A stretch of DNA of 34,436 nucleotides from the NCBI RefSeq assembly GCF_000003815.2, contig NC_049990.1:1043472-1077907 (forward strand). Direction: 5' to 3'. Below the pieces are notes generated by a model that saw nothing but the letters and a program-made list of their open reading frames with translations, was not told where the DNA came from and made no database searches. A program made the position numbers and the translations under genes. This stretch comes from Branchiostoma floridae. Its lineage: Eukaryota > Chordata > Leptocardii > Amphioxiformes > Branchiostomatidae. Below are positions 10,805 to 21,600 of this stretch, one piece after another. How positions within the stretch are numbered: position 1 is the first letter of the stretch; the number at the start of each line of letters is the position of its first letter.

Positions 10805-11162
10805 GGTCGCCCCTACTCTTCTCGATAAGGGTGTAGGATTCTTTTACGTGCAGGGGTTTAATGCCTGAATATCTCGGGACAGCTGGCTTTATGTCACCAT
10901 CCAAAATGACAAACGCAATTCCTCACAATATGTCCGAGCGGGGACAGACCCTAGCCTGATTGAATCTCGCTTATAGCAGCGCGACTGTTCTCGACAAGTG
11001 TGTTGGGTTCTTTTACGTGCAGAGGTTTGACGCCTGAATCTTCATCATGCATGAGGATACCGATTCTACGTCACCACCCGAGACTTACGAATGCAGTCCC
11101 TCACGATATGTCCGAGCGAGGACAGACCCTAGCCTGACTAAATCTTGCTTATAGCAGCCTAA
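10805..11162. repeat. Tandem duplication with ~175-bp period
   Basis: Two adjacent units share TTCTTTTACGTGCAG (near 10840 and 11010), a TGCCTGAAT/GCCTGAATC segment, TATGTCCGAGCG (10931 and 11110) and GGACAGACCCTAGCCTGA...CTTATAGCAGC. Identity is high but clearly below 100%. No gene is supported within it; the frames at 10662-10904 overlap each other on opposite strands. Confidence 0.75.
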
Positions 11163-11622
11163 CCAACATCCGGCCGGCCTCCTACAAGGGGGTGAGGTGG
11201 CACTTACAGTCCTGGACAGCAGAGTCTGTGTCACACAGACTAGGACAGACCCTAGACAACTTGAATGCACGTCGCCAGTGCAAATACAAGAGTTTATCAT
11301 AACGTGTTTTGAACACGCGCTGTACTTGTGTATTACGGCTGATGGAATCTCTTACAGCAGTTACCCGACATCTGCTTGGTGATTATACCGAGCCGATAAC
11401 GAAACTTGACACCGTAATCCGGCTAACACGGTGGAAGATGACACCCTGAGAGATTAAACCCAAACCCTGCTCGACACCTGTCCGCCTACGGTTACATCTT
11501 CACCTAATGAAAAACGCCGTACCGGAGCTTATAACGAGCAATGATACTTACCCTCGAGTAGAGCTTGTTGTAACGTATAACGTTATAGGCCATATAATTT
11601 GCTTTTTTTCTGAAAGCATATC

Positions 11623-12000
11623 ATGATTTCCCTGAAGGAGAGGAGAGAAGCAGCTGCTGTTTCCCTGTTCAAGGCAATGCTGCACCCTGAACACCCTCTA
11701 CACGACCTGGTGCCTGCCCAGAGACTGTCAGCTACTGGAAGAACACTAAGAAACAGTCAGCACATCTCAGTGCCATTTGCCAGAACGAAAAGACCGAAGC
11801 AGTCTTTCGTGCACTGTGCCGTCAGACTGTATAACAATTCTGCATAGCACATAGCGTGTTTTGTTTAACGTTTCGACTGTGACCGTTTAGCAAAATTTTT
11901 GTACATATTGTACCCAATTCAGGGAGGCTTGTATAGCTCCCCCTGCCCATGTACTTTTGAGGAATGATAAATAATAAAGTTATGATCACTTCTACTGTTT
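11623..12000 (+). mobile_element. 3' end of a degenerate non-LTR retrotransposon (LINE)
   Basis: The frame 11623-11847 encodes a reverse-transcriptase C-terminal tail pattern: SLKERREAAAVSLFKAML, then PLHDLVP, then GRTLRNSQHISVPFARTKR, then KQSFVHCAVRLYN, then stop. The order (short helical segment, TGR.LRN, R..R...SF...A.RLYN) is typical of animal LINE ORF2 ends. A 3' UTR follows, ending near a TAAATAATAAAG segment at about 11967. Only this terminal piece is present; the catalytic reverse transcriptase is missing, so it is a 5'-truncated relic. Confidence 0.65.
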
Positions 12001-12178
12001 CTTGTAGCAGTGCCTTGGATCTACAAGACATCGAATGCACTAGTAATATAGAACTATTAGACTCGTGGACCCTGCTCATATAATCTAAGTCTAAAAGAAA
12101 ACTCTGGTGCCTATAATAAAGTAGGTTGTGAGAAGATATTGTGACTGACACATGAAGTTGCAACTGTTATGCACATAG
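12001..12178. other. Intergenic spacer upstream of XRRA1
   Basis: No gene or repeat boundary is recognised between the LINE tail and the first CTCF-like motif. Confidence 0.4.
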
Positions 12179-12181
12179 CAA

Positions 12182-12510
12182 CAGCTAAGTGGCGCTTGTT
12201 CATAGAGAAACGAAATAACAACCTGCTGGAAAGAAGCGCAAACCGCAGTCGGCCATCTTCAGTCAATGGCGGCAAATCATACAGGTGGTTTTCAACTGTT
12301 GCACAGTACCAGATACAACCGCTAGGCGGCGTTTCTAGACTGCTATCATAATAGTAGCCATCTGACAAAGCCTACAAACAAAAAAGATGGTCAGTTCTCT
12401 TATCTATGTGTTTCTGTGGCCATACTACATTTGGTATCTTTATAGAGGAAAAACGTTTTCAGCGACAGGTGGTTTTAGGTGCAGTTCGAGTACAAATCGC
12501 TAGGTGGCGC
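12182..12510 (+). promoter_or_regulatory. Three CTCF-like motifs upstream of XRRA1
   Basis: Three related plus-strand words lie within 330 bp: CAGCTAAGTGGCGC (12182), CCGCTAGGCGGCGT (12319) and TCGCTAGGTGGCGC (12497). The last agrees with the animal CTCF core CCASYAGRKGGCRS at about 12 of 14 positions, the other two at about 11. They stop just upstream of the XRRA1 start, so they may form a promoter-proximal CTCF cluster. This is motif matching by eye only. Confidence 0.45.
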
Positions 12511-12562
12511 TAGTGAGTGGCCGCTGGTAACCCCGCGCACGGTTGCCATGGTGCCAGAGTCC

Positions 12563-12574
12563 AAGATGGCGGCG
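12563..12574 (+). promoter_or_regulatory. YY1-type motif overlapping the XRRA1 start codon
   Basis: AAGATGGCGGCGG includes the XRRA1 start ATG at 12566. AAGATGGCGGC is the well-known YY1 site found just downstream of transcription starts, often at the initiator codon, of animal genes. A GGTTGCCATGG word at 12540-12550 just upstream resembles an RFX half-site. Function is inferred. Confidence 0.5.
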
Positions 12575-12668
12575 GCTGGGGTGTACAAACTCGACGATGG
12601 AACTTCCACCCCGAATATCACCAGCTGCTTCCCCGTGAGAGGCGTGCTAGCCAAGCAGGCGGAGGAAG
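12566..12668 (+). CDS. XRRA1: XRRA1 exon 1
   Basis: It encodes residues 1-34, MAAAGVYKLDDGTSTPNITS through KQAEE, the conserved XRRA1 N-terminus. The donor GTATGC follows at 12669; the exon ends in phase 1. Confidence 0.9.
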
Positions 12669-15600
12669 GTATGCGGATGGAATTGTAGAAGCCATCTAAA
12701 GCATAAACTCAGTCCGAATCTTCTTTAAAATCACCGTATACTGGCTGCAAAGTTGTCAACGTAAGAACAGGATATCAAGTATTTGTGTGTGGGAGGGGGG
12801 CACTGTTTTTTCAAAAGATTCAGAATGCACATCGGTGTTTTGAACAGCCAGCACTGGCTATGGGATTGTTTAGACATGTTATGGCATCTCCATGGGGTTA
12901 GACATAATAAAAGTTCATAGACGAGAGGAAAGTTATCATCGGGATACCCAAAACTTTAGGTTCGGTCCTGTTATGAGCAAAACGTAAACAAAATTTATAC
13001 TACCCCAGCTCGGAGACAGTCTCAGGTTTGCAACTGTTTCTGAAGCCATGTTCTTTCGCCATATCAGCACTTCATCTTTGTCAGCCCCCACAGAAGTTGC
13101 TGAATGGTGAAGTCGCCGGAAACGGATTAGAGGCACATTATGCTTTCCGAGAAAATTGAAAAAAAAAATATGAATCTGGAAAGGCAGCACCTTACTTACA
13201 ACAAGTGCACAGAGTCTTGACAAACCTCTCTTAGCTCTATTCATTCTGTACCTATCATTTTATAAAAAACACTTGTTTGGCGTATATATTGATGTATTGT
13301 TTATTGAAATAAAGATTGAAAAAAAATCTGGAAAGGGGCTAATACCAGGACTTAATCAGAAACATACGGGTGATTTAGACTGTATCAACATTTATCAAAC
13401 ACTACCAATAAGCAGACACTTGACACCTAAACCCCTCTCTAGATTGTTATGAACCACAGTCATATTTACATACAACCTGTCAAAAATATGCTTTATTGAA
13501 TTAGCATGGAAATTCTTTGTTAGTTGTTAACAATATCCAAACTGTAACCTATGAGCCAAGTAATACTGTTCTTGTTGTTGTCTCTTTATCCACTTCAGGG
13601 TTGGACAGGTTTTCTAAAATTGACTTGTCCTATCGGGCAAGTACTTAAAAAATTTACTTGCCCGAACCAACTTTTCACTTGCCCGAAATCTAAATGACAT
13701 TTTTCTATGTATATTCATGGCCTTCAATGGAATATTTGTTATTGGCTCTATTTTCTGTGTTAATCAATGCTTGATGCCATGACTTTGAAAAGTAGCAAGT
13801 ACATCAAAATCTCACTCAATGGAGAAAAGCTAACTTGCCCGATCGGGCAAGTGGGGAAGGACATGCACTTGCCCGATTGGCATTTTCACTTGCCCGGGAC
13901 TATAGGGCTAGTGGACTTGTTTATCCATGCACTTGGTTCGTCAGGTAATGTTCAAATGTGCTTTTATTCTCTCTCTCCCTCTGTGCTTCCTTCTTGTGTG
14001 CTCATCTCTCGCTGCTTTTTACATGATAAGTACTACATGACCTGTAACCTGTGACCCCTGCCCTCTGACCTACCCCAGCGGGAGCATGGCTGCTGGCGAA
14101 ACGTGAGGAGGAGCAGCGCCGGTTCAAGGCGGTTCTGTGCGCCCGACCCCGCGACCTTCAGAAGATCCGGTCCGAGCTGCGCCGCACCAACACGCTGTCG
14201 GAGACGCCCGGTTACGGGAGCCGGTTCACGGGGTCACAGGTCGAGGACAGGGTCGGCCTGCTGGACGGATTCTTCCTGGTGGGTCAGACGAGATTCTCAT
14301 CATTTTGATTGGATTTTAGTTTCAGTTTTTGATCCAGAGTGGAATGCGCTGCCTGTCATTGTTTTGATTTGGTTCTAGTTTTAGTTTTTGATCCAGTAAA
14401 TTTGACAATTATCTAGCTTGGCAACCTTGATGTGATGTTCTAGCAAGGAATACGGTTTGTTTTGTTACACCACCTGTTTGTTACATGTCATTTTGTTACA
14501 TCATGAAGTCATTCTGTTACAGAGTAAAGTCATTTTATTACAGAGAAAAGTATTGTTCACATCTACGATTTACCCTTTTTCTAAATATTACAAGGTGTCT
14601 GGCCGGCCATACTATACAGACGTAGACATCTCTCCTTCTTGCTAAACTAGTTGGACTGTGCGAGAGTATCTATTTTGTAAGCAAAGCTCAGAGAAGCTGG
14701 ATTAAGACTTAATTTTTTTAAATTTCCAAGTGACTGACGAGTTGTCTTGGCTCCCCACAGATGCGGGTCCACTGTGTGGATGACCCCAGTGACCTCTGCG
14801 CCATCAACATCAGCGACAAGGAGCTCTTCAGGGTAAACATAAACATAAACAACAACAAAGCATTGATAAACAATTACAACATCACAAGGAATAACATTTC
14901 ATGAGAATTCCTTGAACAATAGTATATCATAAAGCACATTACAGTAATCAATAAATGGAACTTTTCCCCCAATTTCACAGGCAAAAGAAGTGGACTTTCA
15001 GCTATTTGACAACGTAGCTTACATCAATGCCGGGGAAAACACATTGCCTTTTGGTGAGTTTTTCCTTCTTTTTGATATCAAATAAACAAATTTACTTCTG
15101 GGTTAACTTAATGACTCCAGAAATACATAAGATGGCCAATAATTTACATATAGCAGATTTGTATCTGATGCTACCATGATGTTTTAGTTGTAGATGAACC
15201 CTCGGTGTGATATAGTTTAAGCCAATCAGTACAGCTGCCACGAGTTCACTTGGAATGTGGAAGACATAAGTTTAGCCACAGGGGCGTTTGTCAGTGGAAT
15301 CACCTTCCAATGACTTTAAAAACGGCTCCCAACATTGCAACATTCAAGCATATGATGAAACGGAGAGCTGACCTCTGACCTCACGACCGGACTGAAGTAT
15401 GATTATGGAAAACGGTCTTTGTATATATTATTTGTATGTTATGTACATGTATGATGCTGTGTAACGTGTCATGTACTATGTGTTATCCAGGTGATACACT
15501 GAGTTGGGCTACCCTGGCTAAAGAAAACAGAATAAAAAAAATAAAAAAGATGTAGATGTTTGGTGTTTGGCGCCAAATTTGCACGTCCTCTTCAGATTGT

Positions 15601-18600
15601 CTAACTGTTCTCGCTGCAAAAGTGGCACCTACATCAGCTACATTTAGCTGTGAGATGTAGAACTCCGATTGGAAGCTGTGAAGAAGATGTCTGACAATGA
15701 AATATAGAACTTAGGTTCAAGACATAATACTGTCTGTGAAAAAGAAAAGTCCAATATCCTGACAATATCATGTTTTTGCCTTTCCCCCAGAAATCTTTCG
15801 ATACTTCCCGATTGTGCGGGAGCTGGAGCTGCCGGTAAACGACATCACCAACATCAGCGTCAACTTCGGGGACTTCCAGCAACTGGAGGTGAGGAACAAG
15901 TTAGCAGAAATGATCAAATACTAAGAAGTAAAATGTTATGAGAGACAAGTATGCAATTGAGATTAAAAATTGACACACTGTCCGTAACCAAGAAAGATAT
16001 TTTATTCGCTTTGCACTATATCAGTTACTGCAGTGTGCAACAATTATCACTGAGTCTCTGTACTAAAAAGTAAAGTTACTGTGTGAAGGTGATACACATG
16101 AACTATGACCCTTGCCCCATAACCTATAACCTTTGCCCTGTGTCCCCAGGTACTTGACCTGTCCTATAACAGCATCAGCGAGGACAGTATCCTGTCTCTG
16201 GGGTTCCTCCCGAGGCTGAAGGTGCTGCACCTGAACTATGACCTATAACCCTTGCTCCATGACCTATAACCTTTGCCCTGTGCCCCAGGTACTTGACCTG
16301 TCCTATAACAGCATCAGCGAGGACAGTATCCTGTCGCTAGATTTCCTGCCGCGGCTTAACGGTGCACACCCCAGTTCTTCCGCGACCGGGGTCCGTGGTA
16401 GTCCGCGACCAAAAAGTGACGAAAGGCTTCCGAGGGCCCATGTTTGAGTTGACATTTCTCATTATTTCCTGCGAAATGACATTAAACGGTTACATGGCTG
16501 AAAAGCGTAGGAAATGGTGTGTTTTTGGTGCAAATTGTATTTTGGTCCGTGCGTTGCTTCCGCGATATCCCTACGCCTGAATGTAAAGAGGCCCGTGACC
16601 TAGATTTACCTCTGAAGCGCTGTGTCAAGCGAAGTTGCAATGCCGCGCGCCGTGGATGATTAAAAAAACTGTAGTACTAGAATTTTCTTTATAATTGGCT
16701 GGATTAGTCTTGAGATTTTCCTCTTTCTGGCAGTATCAGTCGTGCTTGCCGGAAAAATCTTCTTCATCTCTTTTATCCAATGCGAAAATGCCCGATTTTG
16801 TGCATCATTTTTGACATGAAAATAATGTTTTTTCCCTATAATTTTTCAAAATTAGAGAAGTTGAAGGATCGAAACTCAGTTGGTCTTGTAGCTGAAGGTA
16901 TATCCTCTCACCCCATATACAGTTATTTTCCTTCAGGATAATTCCCTGGAAGAGATGGTCGCTAGACTTGAGGGTGTGCCGCCTCCATTTGAACCCCCAA
17001 ATAAACTGGTGTGTGCCCCCTGAAGGTGTTGCACCTGAACTGTGACACTTGCCCCATGACCTATAACCTTTGCCCTGTGCCCCCAGGTACTTGACCTGTC
17101 CTATAACAGCATCAGTGAGAACAGTATCCTGTCGCTGGGGTTCCTGCCGAGGTTGAAGGTGCTGCACCTGAACTATGACCTATAACCCTTGCTCCATGAC
17201 CTATAACCTTTGCCCTGTGTCCCCAGGTACTTGACCTGTCCTATAACAGCATCAGCGAGGAGAGTATCCTGTCGCTGGGGTTCCTGCCGAGGCCGAAGGT
17301 GCTGCACCTGAACTATGACCTATAACCCTTGCTCCATGACCTATAACCTTTGCTCTGTGCCCCCAGGTGCTTGACCTGTCCTATAACAGCATCAGCGAGG
17401 ACAGTATCCTGTCGCTAGGTTTCCTGCCGAGGCTGAAGGTGCTGCACCTGAACTGTGACCCTTGCCCCATGACCTCTAACCTTTGCCCTGTGCCCCCAGG
17501 TGCTTGACCTGTCCTATAACAGCATCAGCGAGGACAGTATCCTGTCCTTAGGTTTCCTGCCGAGGCTGAAGGTGCTGCACCTGAACTGTGACACTTGCCC
17601 CATGACCTATAACCTTTGCCCTGTGCCCCCAGGTACTTGACCTGTCCTATAACAGCATCAGTGAGAACAGTATCCTGTCGCTGGGGTTCCTGCCGAGGTT
17701 GAAGGTGCTGCACCTGAACTATGACCTATAACCCTTGCTCCATGACCTATAACCTTTGCCCTGTGTCCCCAGGTACTTGACCTGTCCTATAACAGCATCA
17801 GTGAGGACAGTATCCTGTCTCTGGGGTTCCTCCCGAGGCTGAAGGTTCTGCACCTGACAGGGAACCACCTGAAGTCGCTGCCGCCTGAGATGGCGCGCCC
17901 GCACATCGAACCTGACGAGTGAGTCTGAATTGTGATCTATGGCTGGAGGTTAAGATACTCAGTAGACCATTTCTTGGATTAATTTAGCTGCATAACAACC
18001 AGTACATGATCACCTGCCCTACAGTCTGAAAAATGCGGTTCCAAACGTTCTAAATAAGGGTTATGGTTTAAGAGTAGATTTTCTGATCCATACAGGCTAT
18101 GTTTGATTAAAGTGGGCATCTTTTGACTCTTCTGCTTATCACCTTGGCCTATGTCTTATTTGTTTCAAGAATCCTGGGAGCCAGCAAAAGTGTTGGTTTG
18201 TCTTGACAGTCACATGAATGTGTTTGTAATTAAATTACATACAGCTGAAAAGAGTAAAGCTTACAAACTACCAGAGTCTGATGCCTTTTTGTTTGTTCCC
18301 AGTCTGCTGGAGGAGAACCCAGTCTGGAGGTTTGCTGCTCTGGAGATTCTGTTCCTGGACGACAACAAACTAACAGAGCTACAAACCTTCGCCAGTCTGG
18401 CAGGACTCAAGAAGTGAGCACATTACACTTGTTAACTGTGAAGACATCCTGTATCATACCTGTGTGAGGGCCCCAATGCCCTTTTGCGTAGAGCGTAATC
18501 GGCCGTTTTAATTTTACGTAGAGCGTAGACGGATCGCTTAATTCAACGTAGAGCGTAATCGGTGCATTTTGCGTAGAGCGTAATTGACTGTTTTAATTCT

Positions 18601-21600
18601 ACGTAATGCGTTGTAGCTCCCCGGAATTTACCGTAAAACGTAATGGATGAATTGTGCGTATAGCGTAATCAAACCTGCCCTAACAATTGCCCTGTCCCGT
18701 CAAAATGCAGGAAATTGCGTTTCAGAGGGTCGAGATTTCAAAATTTCCGTGAACCTCATTTGCGACGCCCCGCACAATCTGCCCTCAAAAACTTTAACTG
18801 TATTTTTAATAGAAATGGCATTAAAGATTCGTCGATGAAGGTTAGACATCCAGGTAATAAGATGCGCCAAAACAGTTACCCCAGCAAAATCATATCCAAT
18901 TGCTTAATTGAGTAACTGTTTTTGGCGGCATTAAGTATTGCCTAGGAGAATATGTTGGGGGGCACCCCCCCCCCCCCCCAAAAAAAGCAAGCTGAAACCT
19001 TGTGTATTTTTTGATGATGGAAATTTCATTAAATCGATCTAGTCTAACGGCAAAATTTACCCCTGAAAATGCGAGAAATGGCGTTTCAGAGAGTCCCGAT
19101 TTCAAAATTTTGCAAGACCTCCCTGTCCCGCGTCTACGGCACAGAACAATATGTTGCGGGAGCGTCGCTCTCAAAAATCTTTTAAACAAATAGAAATTTT
19201 ACTATCGTACTTAGCTTAGTTTACAAGCAGAATGTGGCCCCCAAATGCAGGAAATGACGTTTTAGACGATCAAGATTTCAAAATTTTCTCCGGACCTCCC
19301 TTAGCAATTCTGTTTTCATTTCTAGTCTGCAAGAAAAAGTAATGCCCCTCAAATGCAGGAAATAGCGTCTCAGAGGGTCAAGATTTCAAAATTTTCCCGG
19401 GGAGCATGCCCCCGGACCCCCCTACGATTGTCACGCCTTAGGCGCTCAAGATGATAAAATTCGGTCAGCAATATAATCATATAATTTTTGCGCCCCCGAG
19501 TTAGAAATTTGCTGCCGCCGCCTCTGCCGCCGGTTACTTTCTGTACCATCTTTGACACAAACGCTCAGTCGCTCGGTGATGAGTTCTGCATAATGTGCGG
19601 GAAAGCTTTCGAATTTAGCGTAGAGCGTAGAGAGGCTTCCTGAATTCAGCGTAATACGTAGCCGGCCATCAGAATTTAACGTAGAGCGTTGTCGGGACCC
19701 CCCCATTGGGGCCCTCCTGTGTTTGTAGATAATTACCATCTGGCCAAACCACTTTTTGTGAATAATTTTTCCATGGACACTAAGTATCCTGTTTGCAGTG
19801 AAATCACCTGTCCACATAGATCAGGCCTTGTGGCATCTGGCTAAATTGTAACCACGTTTTGGTGATCAATTGCCTGATTTTTCCATTCAAACAGCCTCAA
19901 AAGTATTAAGGATCCTATCTAGAGTGACCACCTGTCAATATAGACCAGATTTTATCTGGCAAGAGATGATAAGCAAATTAGTTAAAAAGGCATAGACTGA
20001 AAGTAGATTGAAATGGTTTTGTGAAAAGAAGAAATGCTAGTAGCTGCCTATGACCTACTGACCTGCCCTTTGACCCCCATGTTAATGAGTTGACCTTTGC
20101 CCCCAGGTTGAAGCACCTGCACATGGACCATAACCAGGTGTACTCCATCCCTCACCTGAGGGCTATGGAAGGGGGTTTGCTGGAGAGCCCTTCCTTCCCT
20201 CCACAGTCACGAGACTCACGCAACCCCGCAGGCCAATCCCCCATCAAGACCCCCCAGCTCAGCAAGGAGAACCTGCATGATGGTACTGCAGACGTCGGCA
20301 CAGGAAGTGAGTACACCTATGGGGTCTTTAGACTTGGGGGATTGTTTTAACATTATTGGATTGGGCTTATCCCAGGGGCCACTTCTGGACCGTTAGAACT
20401 TCAAACTGCCAGTTAAAAATGGCACAGACTGGTTTTAAAAGGGCAAATTTTTACAGACTCTTTGGTCGCTCCACAGTTAAGTGACTAACAAATCTTACAT
20501 GGATGATGAAATGTTAAGTGCAATTTTTGCAGTTTTTGGGCTATGGAATTGTTTTAACCAAGAACTTAAAACACACAACTTTGACTTTATTGACGATGAG
20601 ACAAGTCATTACATGGGTCTGCCTGGGCACACAAATGTAGACAAACATACAAAGGATTCATTTAACATGAATTAACAACTTAATACTTTCAACTCATTCT
20701 GCATAATCAAATGCTCCATGAAAAACAATAAATTTGTAGTGCACCAATTAACGTTAAATCCCATTTTCTTTGCCATATTAGACAACTGACCATATGAAGC
20801 TAACCCATTGCTTATTTGTTTGTCTGTTTGCAGTAACCCAACTACGCCACTTTTTCACTACGTGATTTGATACCTGATCATCTTTACANNNNNNNNNNNN
20901 NNNNNNNNNNNNNNNNNNNNNNNNNNNNNNNNNNNNNNNNNNNNNNNNNNNNNNNNNNNNNNNNNNNNNNNNNNNNNNNNNNNNNNNNCAACAACATGGT
21001 GAGTTTGTTTGTTTGTTTGTATGCGGAATCTATTATGCACATAATTTACACAGATATCAATTGAAGATCTATGCAAGACTTAAGAGAACTTTAACAGTCA
21101 CTGAAAAAACCTCTTGCTTCTGTGTAGTCCCCATTTCAATAGTACTTCATTCTTTACTTCCTGTGCAGATTACAGAAGAGGAGGATCTGATAGCGCTGGC
21201 TGCCTGGCCTCTTCTGTCTGAGGTGGTCATACACAGCAACCCCCTCACAACCAGGCACAGTGGTATGTTCCAATTTTTATCATCTATACAACAACCCTCC
21301 TAGTCCTAGCCAAAACTTGGTATATCCCAGTTCATATTCCTTGTTAACAGTATTGGATGAGTAAACAGGTGTTTTTCAAATCAGATTTAAAAAAGGTACA
21401 TTTCACTAACTGTAACATTTTTTTGTTTCTAAGATGTTCTGTGCAAAGATATTGTTGTATGCATACTTATGTTTAGTTTTATCAAATACAGTATCTTTGC
21501 TGTATCATGATGTAGTTTTGTTTTCTCCCCAATACTTCAGGACAAAAAGGTTTCAGTGAGTGTCTGTTAATGTATCATGCAACTTTCTCTTCACAATAGC

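Larger units (their letters stand above)
12669..14078 (+). other. XRRA1 intron 1 with retroelement and palindromic repeats
   Basis: The intron holds the small retroinsertion at 13185-13324 and a TTGCCCGA-rich repeat at 13590-13930. Nothing else is recognised. The acceptor is CTACCCCAG just before 14079. Confidence 0.7.

Noticed and set aside
13767-14054. 95-codon frame in XRRA1 intron 1
   Set aside because: It overlaps the ACTTGCCCGA palindromic repeat and shows no similarity to XRRA1 or any family I recognise.
16805-17904. Minus-strand frames beginning MQHLQPRQEPQRQDTV in several places, suggesting a repeated gene
   Set aside because: They are antisense shadows of the exon 6 cassette array.
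16150-17918. CRISPR-like regularly spaced repeats
   Set aside because: Repeat and spacer are both duplicated, the unit contains an exon and an intron end, and the genome is animal.
20832-20888. Possible start of XRRA1 exon 9 after TTTGCAG, reading TQLRHF
   Set aside because: In the phase required by exon 8 it meets TGA after about ten codons; the real acceptor is more likely within the N gap.
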